The notes: generated by a model not told the origin, from the letters alone. A stretch of 27,330 nucleotides of DNA from DATGLE01 sp035294325 (GCA_035294325.1 DATGLE010000093.1:1-27330), one strand, 5' to 3'; shown: positions 15,078 through 23,630, counted from the first letter of the stretch. A program made the numbers and translations.

Positions 15078-18000
15078 ATGCAGAGCGGGCAGACACCGGG
15101 ACGAGGCATTATTGGCGTCGATATCGGCGGAACGTTTACGGATATTGTCTACTACAGTCCCACACAATCCTCAGGGCAGGCGGCGGGGGCGAGGCTGAGT
15201 CTTTTCAAAGTGCCGAGCACGCCCCATAACCCCGTAGAGGGCCTGCTCGCCGGGCTGCAAGCGCTCGAAGTCACGGGAGAGTCGGTGGTGATTCACGGCT
15301 CAACTGTTGCTACGAATGCTCTCCTGGAACGCAAGGGCGCGCGCAGCGTGCTCATCACAACGGAGGGGTTCGCCGATGTCCTGGCGATAGGCCGCCAGGA
15401 TCGTCCCTCGCTCTATGATATTATGCAGCAGCGCCCGCCCGTGCCCATTCCGCGCGAGCGCCGCCTGGAGCTTGCCGAACGGCTCGATCATCGCGGCGAG
15501 ATCATCCTGGCTCCCACTCCCGAGGCGTTCGAGCGCGTCTTGCAGCAGGTTGCGGATTGCGCGCCTGAAAGTATCGCCATCGCGCTGCTCTACTCTTTTC
15601 GCAATCCCGTACATGAGCAGGCGCTTGCCGGGCTGCTGCGGGAACGCTTCCCCGGCGTCTACCTGTCGCTCTCCAGTGAGATTTTGCCGCAGTTCCGCGA
15701 GTATGAGCGCACTAGCACCGTCGCTGTGAACGCCTATGTCCAGCCGTTGATGGCGCGTTATCTCGATAAGTTACAGGATCAGCTTGGTGGTCCGCTGCGT
15801 ATCATGCAATCGTCGGGCGGCAGCATCTCGGCCACAGTTGCCGCGCAGGAGCCGGTGCGCACCGTGTTGAGCGGCCCGGCGGGCGGCGTCATTGGCGCTT
15901 TTCATATCGCGCGCCTGGCCGGCCATGAGCAGATCATTACGCTGGATATGGGCGGCACCTCTACCGATGTCGCGCTCTGCCCCGGACGCATTCCCGAAAC
16001 CTCGGAGGCGGTGGTTGCCGGCTGTCCCATCGCCGTGCCGACGGTAGCGATCCATACCGTCGGCGCCGGCGGCGGTTCCATTGTCCATCTCGACGAGGGC
16101 AACGCCCTGGTTGTCGGACCGGACTCGGCGGGCGCGGTGCCCGGTCCTGCCTGCTACGGCGTGGGGGATGACCTCACCGTAACCGACGCGAACCTGATGC
16201 TGGGTCGTATCGATCCCGCGCACTTTCTCGGCGGGCGCTTCACGCTCTATCCTGAGCGCGCGCAGGAGCGCATGGAGGATCTGGCGCGGCGGATGGGCGT
16301 CAGCATGCAGGAGGCCGCACTGGGCGTTATTCGCGTGGTCAATGCAAGCATGGAGCGCGCCCTGCGCACCGTCTCGCTGGAGCAGGGCCACGATCCGCGC
16401 CGCTTCACACTCCTGCCTTTCGGAGGCGCCGGCCCGCTGCACGCGTGTGAGCTGGCCGAGGCGCTGCGCATTCCGCGCGTCTTCATCCCTCGTTATCCCG
16501 GCGTGCTCTCGGCACTGGGCATGATCCTCGCGCCGATTGTCAAAGACTACGCCCGCACCGTCATGCTGGCAGCCGGCGACCTGGAGGCGGATGCGTTAGA
16601 GGCGACATTCGCTCCTCTGGAAGATCGTGCGCGTGCCGATATGCGGGGCGAGATGGAGCGCATGGGCGCCTCTCCCGAGGCGGAGATGACGTTGCAGCGT
16701 CTATGCGACCTGCGCTATCTCGGCCAGGCGTATGAAATAACGACGCCCTATGCCGGCAACCTGCCCACAACGTTGGAGCGCTTCCACGCCCTGCACCAGC
16801 AGCGCTACGGCCACTGCCACCCCGATCAGCCTGTGCAACTCGTCGCGGTGCGCGTGAAAGCGCTGCTGCAACTCGAGCAGCCGGAACTGCCCGTCGAAGC
16901 CGATGCCGGCCCATCCGCCGAACACGCGCTGCTGGGCGAGCGCATGATGACCTTCGCCGGGGGCGCACAACTGGCGCGCCTCTACGAGCGTGAGCGGCTG
17001 CGCCACGGCAATCGCATTGCCGGGCCAGCCCTGCTCATTCAGGATGATAGCACGATCCTGCTGCCGCCCGGCTGGGAAGGCGAGGTAGACGCCCGGGGCA
17101 ATGTCGTGGCCCAGCGCTCCGCGCGCGAAGAGGACACGGCGCAGCCCGTCGTTGCGCAGCGGGGATCGTTCGATGCCGTCTCGCTGGAGATCTTCAAGCA
17201 TCTCTTCTCCTCGGCTGCCGAAGAGATGGGCGTAACGCTGGGGCGAACGGCCTACTCGCCCAATATTAAAGAGCGCAAAGATTATTCCTGCGCCTGTTTC
17301 GACGCCCGGGGGCGTTTAATCGCCCAGGCCGCGCATATTCCCGTACATCTCGGCGCCATGCCGGCCTCGGTGCGCGCCGCCATCGAGCAATTCTCGACCT
17401 TTGAACCCGGTGATCTCGTTGTGCTCAACGACCCGTATCTCGGCGGAACACACCTGCCCGATATCACGATGGTCTCGCCCGTCTTCATTGGCGATGATCC
17501 CGATGGGCATAGTGGAGAGTTGTTCGGATTCGTCGCCAGCCGCGCGCACCATGCCGATATCGGCGGGATGTCTCCTGGCTCGATGCCGATGTCGCGTGAG
17601 CTGTATCAGGAGGGCGTGATTATTCCGCCGATGAAGCTCGTGCGCGGCGGCAAGCTCAATGAGGATGTTCTGCGCCTCTTCTATCGCAACGTGCGCACGC
17701 CGCAGGAGCGCCAGGGGGATATAGACGCGCAGATTGCTGCCGCACATGTAGGCCAGCGGCGCCTGCAAGAGATTATCGCGCGCTATGGCTCGCGTACCGT
17801 GCTGGCACATGCTGATGCCCTGCTGGCCTACTCGGCATACCTCACGCGCCTGGCCCTGGCGCAGTTGCCAGAACGCGAGGTGCAGTTCACCGACTACCTT
17901 GATGATGATGGCCGGGGCGCCGAAGACCTTGCTATTGCTGTACGTGTGCGGGTGGAGAATGGCGGCCTGAGCGTCGATTTTAGCGGCACAGCTCCTCAGA

Positions 18001-18773
18001 GCGCGGGCTGTGTCAACGCCGTGAAGGCCGTCACGCATTCGGCGGTGCTCTACGTTGTGCGCTGCCTCGCCGGCGAGCAGGTGCCTGCCAATCAGGGCTG
18101 CCTGGAGCCGGTCACGATCCATATCCCGGAGGGCACGTTCCTCAATCCGTTCCCGCCCGCAGCAGTGGCGGCGGGCAACGTCGAGACCTCGCAGCGCGTC
18201 GTCGATGCTCTCTTCGGCGCGCTGGCTCAGCTTGCCCCGCAGCGCATCCCGGCGGCATCGCAGGGGACGATGAACAATCTTACGCTCGGTGGCTACGACG
18301 CAGAGCAGGGCCGCGTGTTTGCCTATTATGAGACGATGGGCGGCGGCATGGGCGCACGCGCCGGGGCCGACGGGCTGTCGGGCGTGCATGTGCATATGAG
18401 CAATACGCGCAATACTCCCGTCGAGGCGCTGGAGATGGAGCTTCCAGTGCGCGTGCGCCGCTATGCCCTGCGCTATGGCTCGGGCGGGGCCGGGCGCTAT
18501 CGCGGCGGCGATGGCCTGCGCCGCGATCTGCAATTTCTTGCTCCCGCGACCGTAACACTGCTTACGGACAGGCGCCGCCGCGCGCCCTATGGCCTGCATG
18601 GTGGCGAGCCGGGAGCTACAGGCAGCAATAGCCTCGAACGCGAGGGGCAGGTTACACCCCTGCCCGGCAAGGTGACGCTGGACGTGCGGCCGGGCGATGT
18701 CCTGATTATCTGTACGCCGGGCGGCGGAGGCTTTCTAGCAAAGGAGGGACCCGGTGTCGATAACCCCGACTGA
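15078..18773 (+). CDS. fused HyuA-HyuB hydantoinase / 5-oxoprolinase-like protein
   Basis: The 1231-residue protein joins both subunits of the hydantoinase/oxoprolinase family. Residues 1 to about 680 are HyuA-like, with the ATP-binding motif GVDIGGTFTDI (13-23) and a second one, DMGGTSTD, at 290-297. From about 698 the HyuB-like half begins, with MGVTLGRTAYSPNIKERKDYSCACFD, VLNDPYLGGTHLPDIT and a Gly-rich end GRYRGGDGLRRDL. Relatives hydrolyse N-methylhydantoin or 5-oxoproline, or carboxylate ketones, using ATP. Fusion in this order is the arrangement of 5-oxoprolinase (about 1290 residues); many bacteria have two genes. The exact substrate cannot be told. GCGAGG at 15065-15070 precedes the ATG by 7 nt. 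The 3' end overlaps the next gene by 20 nt. Confidence 0.9.
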   Translation: MQSGQTPGRGIIGVDIGGTFTDIVYYSPTQSSGQAAGARLSLFKVPSTPHNPVEGLLAGLQALEVTGESVVIHGSTVATNALLERKGARSVLITTEGFADVLAIGRQDRPSLYDIMQQRPPVPIPRERRLELAERLDHRGEIILAPTPEAFERVLQQVADCAPESIAIALLYSFRNPVHEQALAGLLRERFPGVYLSLSSEILPQFREYERTSTVAVNAYVQPLMARYLDKLQDQLGGPLRIMQSSGGSISATVAAQEPVRTVLSGPAGGVIGAFHIARLAGHEQIITLDMGGTSTDVALCPGRIPETSEAVVAGCPIAVPTVAIHTVGAGGGSIVHLDEGNALVVGPDSAGAVPGPACYGVGDDLTVTDANLMLGRIDPAHFLGGRFTLYPERAQERMEDLARRMGVSMQEAALGVIRVVNASMERALRTVSLEQGHDPRRFTLLPFGGAGPLHACELAEALRIPRVFIPRYPGVLSALGMILAPIVKDYARTVMLAAGDLEADALEATFAPLEDRARADMRGEMERMGASPEAEMTLQRLCDLRYLGQAYEITTPYAGNLPTTLERFHALHQQRYGHCHPDQPVQLVAVRVKALLQLEQPELPVEADAGPSAEHALLGERMMTFAGGAQLARLYERERLRHGNRIAGPALLIQDDSTILLPPGWEGEVDARGNVVAQRSAREEDTAQPVVAQRGSFDAVSLEIFKHLFSSAAEEMGVTLGRTAYSPNIKERKDYSCACFDARGRLIAQAAHIPVHLGAMPASVRAAIEQFSTFEPGDLVVLNDPYLGGTHLPDITMVSPVFIGDDPDGHSGELFGFVASRAHHADIGGMSPGSMPMSRELYQEGVIIPPMKLVRGGKLNEDVLRLFYRNVRTPQERQGDIDAQIAAAHVGQRRLQEIIARYGSRTVLAHADALLAYSAYLTRLALAQLPEREVQFTDYLDDDGRGAEDLAIAVRVRVENGGLSVDFSGTAPQSAGCVNAVKAVTHSAVLYVVRCLAGEQVPANQGCLEPVTIHIPEGTFLNPFPPAAVAAGNVETSQRVVDALFGALAQLAPQRIPAASQGTMNNLTLGGYDAEQGRVFAYYETMGGGMGARAGADGLSGVHVHMSNTRNTPVEALEMELPVRVRRYALRYGSGGAGRYRGGDGLRRDLQFLAPATVTLLTDRRRRAPYGLHGGEPGATGSNSLEREGQVTPLPGKVTLDVRPGDVLIICTPGGGGFLAKEGPGVDNPD

Positions 18774-19407
18774 ATTGCCTCTGTTCCCATTGAATGTGGT
18801 GCTGTTCCCCGGCACGGTGCTGCCGCTGCATATCTTCGAGGGGCGCTATCGCCAGATGGTCGCCGACTGCCAGCGCGACAACAAGCCTTTCGGCGTGGTG
18901 CTGCTGAGGCCGGAAAGCGAGCATCTGCATGAAGTGCCGCATGAGATTGGCACGATAGCGGAGATACGCAACGTGGACCGGTTGAAAGATGGCCGTTATA
19001 ATCTCATTGCCATCGGCACGCAGCGCTTCCGTATCATCCGCCAGCATCACAACAGGTCCTATCTTTCCGCGTTCATCGCGCCGTATGAAGATGAAATCGA
19101 GCCAGAGGAGGAGCTGAGCGAGCATCTGGCGCAGGCACGCGAGCTGTTCGGGACGTATCTGGATATACTGCTCAAGGCCGGCGGGGAGAGCGATTTGCAG
19201 GCGAATCTGCCCGATGGGCCGGAGGCGCTCTCGCATTTCATCGCCTATATTCTGGATATCCAGGACGAACAGAAACAATACTTTCTGGAACTGACCTCGA
19301 CGCGCCGGCGGCTGCAAGAAGAGATACATATCCTGCGCCGTGAAGTGCCATTCATGCGGCAGATCCTGGGCAAGAAACTCCCGGATGAACGCGCCCGCCT
19401 GAACTGA
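18754..19407 (+). CDS. LON substrate-binding domain protein
   Basis: The 217-residue product matches the N-terminal substrate-binding domain of Lon protease as a stand-alone protein. It starts with the signature LPLFPLNVVLFPGTVLPLHIFEGRYRQM-type segment, then a beta-rich half containing GTIAEI and LIAIGTQRFRI, then a helical second half from about residue 110. No AAA+ or protease domain follows. Stand-alone LON proteins are common; their role is poorly defined and protein binding is assumed. The start is GTG at 18754, preceded by AAGGAGGG at about 5 nt, inside the end of the hydantoinase gene. The 20-nt overlap indicates translational coupling. Confidence 0.88.
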   Translation: MSITPTELPLFPLNVVLFPGTVLPLHIFEGRYRQMVADCQRDNKPFGVVLLRPESEHLHEVPHEIGTIAEIRNVDRLKDGRYNLIAIGTQRFRIIRQHHNRSYLSAFIAPYEDEIEPEEELSEHLAQARELFGTYLDILLKAGGESDLQANLPDGPEALSHFIAYILDIQDEQKQYFLELTSTRRRLQEEIHILRREVPFMRQILGKKLPDERARLN

Positions 19408-19412
19408 GGAGA

Positions 19413-19471
19413 GATGACCTGTATGGTAGACAACAGGCGCGAAGCGCCTGTTGTCTACCATACAGGTCATC
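19413..19471. repeat. long palindrome with unique core, copy E6
   Basis: A perfect 28-bp inverted repeat (19413-19440 with 19444-19471) has a 3-nt loop, GAA. The tip reads GCGCGAAGCGC and so contains GCGAAGC, a sequence known to form an extremely stable single-stranded DNA mini-hairpin. It starts 5 nt after the stop of the LON gene. The CTGCGG/GCAGAGCC flanks of the other copies are not recognisable here. Confidence 0.8.
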
Positions 19472-19513
19472 CTGCGAGCGTTGCAGGTGCAAGCAGTAGA
19501 AAGCGTATAAGTG

Positions 19514-19837
19514 ATGACAGAACCCGAAAGCTTTCGGCAGAGATTAGATGCCGTGCTGCGCACTATGGATGTGCAGCAGGTGCGCGATTTCCTTATAGCT
19601 GAACATCAATGGAGCGAGGAGGCGCCCGCCGATCCTGAAACGGCGATGTGGATGATGATTGCGGGCGCAGCCACGCTGCGCGATCTGCACGGGCGTGCCC
19701 GTGAGTGGCTGGTGCAGCATGGACATGGGCAAGAGGCGGAGGCCATTCTTGGAAAGAGAGGGCAGCAGAATCCCGGTGGCAGGAAGGGGAAGCGTGACCG
19801 TCAACAGCAGTCGAAAGCGAAAAAAGGAGCAAGATGA
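19514..19837 (+). CDS. small basic hypothetical protein
   Basis: I do not recognise this 107-residue protein. The first 75 residues look helical, with the sequences MDVQQVRDFLIAEHQW, MWMMIAGAATLRDLH and AREWLVQHGHGQEAEAILG. The last 30 are very basic and low in complexity (Gly, Lys, Arg, Gln), like a nucleic-acid-binding or disordered tail. ATG at 19514 (or GTG at 19511) has only a weak purine-rich stretch upstream. Its stop overlaps the next start by 4 nt (ATGA at 19834), so it is probably translated together with the oxidoreductase fusion. This coupling is the main reason to accept it as a gene. Confidence 0.62.
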   Translation: MTEPESFRQRLDAVLRTMDVQQVRDFLIAEHQWSEEAPADPETAMWMMIAGAATLRDLHGRAREWLVQHGHGQEAEAILGKRGQQNPGGRKGKRDRQQQSKAKKGAR

Positions 19838-21849
19838 GACGCACGATGACAAGAACATTGACCTGGGGAATACTGGGAACCGGCAGAATCGCCGGAGTCT
19901 TTGCGCAAGGCGTGAAGGGATCGCAGAGCGGCATGCTGCTGGCAGTGGGCAGCCGCACACAGGCGGCCGCCGATGCCTTCGGCGAGCAGTGGAAAATTCA
20001 GCGCCGCTATGGAAGCTATGAGCAGTTGCTTGCCGACGCGGACGTGCAGGCAGTCTATGTTGCCACCCCTCATCCTATGCATGCCGAGTGGACCATCAAG
20101 GCCGCCGAGGCGGGCAAGCATGTGCTGTGTGAGAAGCCTGTAGCCCTTAACCACGCGCAGGCGATGGCAATGATCGAGGCGGCGCAGCGCAGCGATGTCT
20201 TTTTGATGGAAGCCTTCATGTATCGCTGCCATCCCCAGACGGAGAAGCTTGTCGAACTGGTGCGTGCGGGCACTATCGGCAGCGTGCGCGTGATCCAGGC
20301 CACATTTAGCTTTCATGCGCGCTTCAACCCGGAGGGCCGCCTCTTTAATAACGCACTCGGCGGCGGCGGTATCCTCGATGTTGGCGGCTACTGCGTCTCG
20401 ATGGCGCGCCTCATCGCCGGGGCCGCTACCGGCAAAGCCCTCGCCGAGCCAACACGCGTGACCGGAGCCGGCCACATCGGCGAGGTCAGCCGCGTCGATG
20501 AATACGCCATCGCCTCGCTCACGTTCCCCGGCGATATTGTGGCGCAGCTTTTCACCGGCGTGCGGGTGAATGGGGAGAACGTTGTGCGCATCTTCGGAAC
20601 CGAGGGATCGATCCTGGTCCCGGCGCCGTGGATGCCCGGTTATAACGATAATCCCTGCAAGATCATTGTTAAACGGGATGACGAGGAAGAGACGCGGGAG
20701 ATCGTTGTCGAGAGCGACAGGCATCTCTACGCCTACGAGGCCGATACTGTCGCGGCGCATATCGAGGAGCGCCAGGCTCCGGCCATGAGCTGGGACGATA
20801 CGCTCGGTAATATGAAAACGCTCGATCAATGGCGCGCCGCTATTGGCCTGCTCTACGATGCCGAGCGCCCTGAGAGCAAGGGGCAAGCGCTGCCTGTGCA
20901 TGGGCGACCACTGGCAGTGCACCCGGATCATGACATGAAATATGGGCGTATCGAAGGACTTGAGAAGCCTGTTTCGCGCCTGGTGCTGGGCGTAGATAAC
21001 CAGACGCACTGGCCCCACGCGGCTGTCATGTTCGACGACTTTTTTGAGCGCGGCGGCAATTGCTTCGATACGGCCTATATCTATGGTCGAGGCGAATGCG
21101 AGAAGATGCTGGGCCACTGGGTGAAGAATCGCGGCGTGCGCGAGCGGATTATCATTCTTGACAAGGGCGCGCATACACCGTACTGCAACCCGGAGGCGCT
21201 GGTCCGGCAGTTGCAGGAGAGCCTTGAGCGCCTCCAGACGGATTACGTGGATATCTATATGCTGCACCGCGATAATCCCGCTGTTCCCGTTGGAGAGTTT
21301 ATTACGGCGCTCAACGAGCAGCAACGCGCAGGCCGAGTGCGCATCTTCGGCGCCTCGAACTGGTCTCTCGAACGCATCGAGGCGGCCAATGCCTGGGCGT
21401 TTGAACGCGGCCTCTCCGGTTTCGCGGCTATCAGCAATAACTTCAGCCTGGCGCGTATGGTCGAGCCGCCCTGGGTGGGCTGCCTCTCGGCATCGGATGC
21501 CACATGGCGAGCATGGCTGGCAAAGACGCAGATGCCGATTATGCCCTGGTCCAGTCAGGCGCGCGGCTTCTTTACCGGGAGGGCCGACCCCAATGACCGC
21601 TCGGATGCGGAACTGGTGCGCTGCTGGTATAGCGAGGATAATTTTCGCCGTCTAGAGCGCGTCAACGCGCTGGCGCGCGAGCGCGGCGTGCTGCCGATCA
21701 ACATTGCGCTGGCCTATGTGCTCTGCCAGCCCTTCCCGACCTTCCCGCTGATCGGCCCGCGCCAGCTTTCCGAGACACGCACCTCCTTCCAGGCCCTCGC
21801 CATTACCCTGTCGCCCGAAGAATTGCGCTGGCTGAATCTGGAAGATTGA
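19834..21849 (+). CDS. Gfo/Idh/MocA oxidoreductase fused to aldo/keto reductase
   Basis: The 671-residue protein carries two oxidoreductases. Residues 1 to about 340 are a Gfo/Idh/MocA dehydrogenase: WGILGTGRIAG (from 11) for the dinucleotide, EKP at 100-102, and GGGGILDVGGYCVS in the substrate domain. From about residue 368 an aldo/keto reductase follows with the full catalytic tetrad visible: D412 and Y417 in CFDTAYIYG, K444 in ILDKG and H478 in MLHRDN. The two could act in turn on one sugar or polyol, oxidising one position and reducing another, or exchange cofactor; this is inference. AAGGAG at 19824-19829 precedes the ATG by 4 nt. The start overlaps the small gene before it. Confidence 0.88.
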   Translation: MRRTMTRTLTWGILGTGRIAGVFAQGVKGSQSGMLLAVGSRTQAAADAFGEQWKIQRRYGSYEQLLADADVQAVYVATPHPMHAEWTIKAAEAGKHVLCEKPVALNHAQAMAMIEAAQRSDVFLMEAFMYRCHPQTEKLVELVRAGTIGSVRVIQATFSFHARFNPEGRLFNNALGGGGILDVGGYCVSMARLIAGAATGKALAEPTRVTGAGHIGEVSRVDEYAIASLTFPGDIVAQLFTGVRVNGENVVRIFGTEGSILVPAPWMPGYNDNPCKIIVKRDDEEETREIVVESDRHLYAYEADTVAAHIEERQAPAMSWDDTLGNMKTLDQWRAAIGLLYDAERPESKGQALPVHGRPLAVHPDHDMKYGRIEGLEKPVSRLVLGVDNQTHWPHAAVMFDDFFERGGNCFDTAYIYGRGECEKMLGHWVKNRGVRERIIILDKGAHTPYCNPEALVRQLQESLERLQTDYVDIYMLHRDNPAVPVGEFITALNEQQRAGRVRIFGASNWSLERIEAANAWAFERGLSGFAAISNNFSLARMVEPPWVGCLSASDATWRAWLAKTQMPIMPWSSQARGFFTGRADPNDRSDAELVRCWYSEDNFRRLERVNALARERGVLPINIALAYVLCQPFPTFPLIGPRQLSETRTSFQALAITLSPEELRWLNLED

Positions 21850-21878
21850 GAACCTATCATCTTTGACACAACGTAGTG

Positions 21879-22050
21879 TTAAGAATGTGTCTGATTGCCA
21901 GCCCCCATTGCCGGCTCGCGCCTGCGGCACTCACCGGATCTGAGGGATGGGCCAGGGCGCGGTGCGCCCCGGCCCATCCCTCAGATCCCTGGGTGCCGCA
22001 GAGCCGCACCGACGCCCGGCGAGAGCACTGAGCAGCGGACACTTTCTAAG
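21879..22050. repeat. TIR-bounded palindromic element, copy E5
   Basis: The ends, TTAAGAATGTGTCTG (from 21879) and CGGACACTTTCTAAG (22036-22050), are imperfect inverted repeats and resemble the ends of E1. Inside, CTGCGGCAC (21922-21930) pairs with GTGCCGCAG (21993-22001), and within that a 25-bp inverted repeat (21936-21960 with 21964-21988, one mismatch) has a GGT loop. So there are three nested levels of inverted symmetry in 172 bp. The right end abuts the ribosome-binding site of the next gene at 22052. Confidence 0.7.
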
Positions 22051-22065
22051 AAAGGAGCGACGACG

Positions 22066-23055
22066 TTGACACTCACCGTTCATATCCTCGAACTGCCACA
22101 TGGTCATTCGGTGGAAGAACTACAACCCCTGCTCTCCCCGGATATTCGCCTGAGCGCCGGCCCCGATGTGCCCGCTGATTGTGCAATCCTGGTCGCGGGC
22201 CATCTCCAGCGGGAACAATTGCAGGCCAGCACCGCGCTGCGCGCGCTCGTCGTTCCCTGGGCCGGTGTGCCGGAGCCGACGCGCAATCTGCTGCTCGATT
22301 TTCCGCGAATCGCCGTGCATAACATACATCATAATGCCCTGCCGGTTGCCGAAATGGCTGTCACGCTCATGCTCGCCGCCGCCAAGTTCATCGTCCCCGC
22401 GGATCGCACTTTCCGCGAGAACGACTGGTCTCCGCGCTTCGAGCGACCTGATCCCGCCGTCCTTTTCCATGACAAGACGGCGTTGATTCTGGGATACGGC
22501 GCGATTGGCAGCCTGGTGGCGCGGATGTGCCGGGGGCTGGGCCTGCATGTACGCGCGATCAGGCGCCATCTTCCCGCCGCGCAGGCTGGCAAAGAGGTAG
22601 AGCAGGACATTACGCTCTATCCACCCGACGCGCTGCACGACCTGCTGCCCGGCGCCGATTTCTTGCTGATTTGTGCGCCCCTGACGCCCGAAACGCGCGG
22701 AATGATCGGCGAGCGAGAACTGGCGCTTATGCCGGAGCATGCTGTTCTGGTGAACGTCAGCCGTGCCGAAATCGTCGATGAGGCCGCGCTCTATCACGCG
22801 CTCAAGGATGGGAAGCTCTATGCCGCCGGAATGGATGTCTGGTACCGCAATCCTGGCGGCGAAGGCGAGGCAAGCGGTCTCGCTCCATCCGCGTATCCAT
22901 TTCACGAACTGCGCAATGTCGTCATCAGCCCGCACCGTGCCGGGCATGCTCCAGAGGCTGAGCAGATGCGTATGGGCTATCTGGCCGAGTTACTGAACAG
23001 GGCGGCGCGAGGCGCGCCGATGCCCAATCGCGTCGATTTGCAGGCTGGCTATTGA
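22066..23055 (+). CDS. D-isomer-specific 2-hydroxyacid dehydrogenase family protein
   Basis: The 329-residue product belongs to the NAD(P)-dependent 2-hydroxyacid dehydrogenases related to phosphoglycerate and glyoxylate reductases. The Rossmann motif is GYGAIG at 143-148; the catalytic Arg is R233 in NVSRAEIVDE and the catalytic His is H290 in ISPHRAGH. The usual acidic residue near the MDVW segment is not obvious: the sequence reads MDVWYRNPGGEGE. The N-terminal part is short and diverged. TTG at 22066 is taken as the start because AAGGAG at 22052-22057 stands 8 nt upstream; the open frame extends back to 21895 only through repeat DNA. The substrate cannot be told. Confidence 0.85.
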   Translation: MTLTVHILELPHGHSVEELQPLLSPDIRLSAGPDVPADCAILVAGHLQREQLQASTALRALVVPWAGVPEPTRNLLLDFPRIAVHNIHHNALPVAEMAVTLMLAAAKFIVPADRTFRENDWSPRFERPDPAVLFHDKTALILGYGAIGSLVARMCRGLGLHVRAIRRHLPAAQAGKEVEQDITLYPPDALHDLLPGADFLLICAPLTPETRGMIGERELALMPEHAVLVNVSRAEIVDEAALYHALKDGKLYAAGMDVWYRNPGGEGEASGLAPSAYPFHELRNVVISPHRAGHAPEAEQMRMGYLAELLNRAARGAPMPNRVDLQAGY

Positions 23056-23160
23056 GGGCAAGATTCGAGAAGTTTTTTCGTGGCTCCTATGGTACACTTG
23101 TTCTGGCGAAACGATAACAGAGCAAAATACCCACAAAAACAAAAAGGAGCAATACACACG

Positions 23161-23544
23161 ATGGCAAATCTTTTCACCTGGGTTGAGATCCCCGCGAGCG
23201 ACTTTGATCGCGCGCAGAAGTTCTACCGCACCATTCTGGGAATCGAGCAGGAGTTGTACCAGCCGCCCAATATGGGCGAGATGCGCTATGGCATTCTGCC
23301 AATGGAGGGCGAGGGCGCCGGCGGTGCGATTGTCCAGGAGCCGAATTATGCCCCCGGCCAGGGTCAGGGGGTATGTGTCTACCTGGTGGTCAAAGGAGAT
23401 CTCAACGCCACGCTGGCGAAGGTAGAATCCGCCGGAGGCAAAGTGGTCATAGGCAAGATGTCTCTCGGTGACATGGGGCCGGGCTACATCGCGCAGTTCA
23501 TCGATAGCGAGGGGAACCGCGTCGGCCTGTTCTCCCTGGAATAA
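23161..23544 (+). CDS. VOC-family (glyoxalase-fold) protein
   Basis: The 127-residue protein has the vicinal oxygen chelate fold: MANLFTWVEIPASDFDRAQKFYRTILG at the start, a central GGAIVQEPNYAP segment, and the closing YIAQFIDSEGNRVGLFSLE. The family includes glyoxalase I, dioxygenases and resistance proteins; this member looks like the common uncharacterised single-domain type. ATG at 23161 was chosen because AAGGAG at 23144-23149 lies 11 nt upstream and the protein then begins at the usual point; an in-frame Met at 23080 has no such site. It has a 105-nt gap from the dehydrogenase gene and converges on the ABC operon. Confidence 0.85.
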   Translation: MANLFTWVEIPASDFDRAQKFYRTILGIEQELYQPPNMGEMRYGILPMEGEGAGGAIVQEPNYAPGQGQGVCVYLVVKGDLNATLAKVESAGGKVVIGKMSLGDMGPGYIAQFIDSEGNRVGLFSLE

Positions 23545-23557
23545 CGTATCGCGACTG

Positions 23558-23630
23558 CGGTGCTCACAGGAAGAATGGAGGGAGCGTGTGGCGTAGCCAC
23601 ACGCTCCCTCCATTCTTCCTGTGAGCACCG
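23558..23630. repeat. long palindrome with unique core, copy E7
   Basis: A perfect 35-bp inverted repeat (23558-23592 with 23596-23630) has a 3-nt loop GTA, the longest perfect stem in the window. Its outer part is the conserved flank (CTGCGGTGCTCA, 23555-23566), mirrored here on the right as TGAGCACCG. A further 7-bp repeat (23629-23635 with 23644-23650) follows. It fills the gap between two converging genes, so it could end both transcripts, although no T tract is present. Confidence 0.8.

Noticed and set aside
17316..18599. 427-residue minus-strand open frame
   Set aside because: It is antisense to the HyuB half of the hydantoinase gene, with no recognised domain.
19801..21324. 507-residue minus-strand open frame
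   Set aside because: It is antisense to the Gfo-AKR fusion, whose motifs on the plus strand are complete.
21863..21890. promoter starting with TTGACA at 21863
   Set aside because: No -10 box at 16-19 nt spacing; the sequence runs into the left end of E5.
22066..23055. longer start of the hydroxyacid dehydrogenase at 21895
   Set aside because: The extra residues are translated from the E5 repeat, and a well-spaced AAGGAG supports the TTG at 22066.
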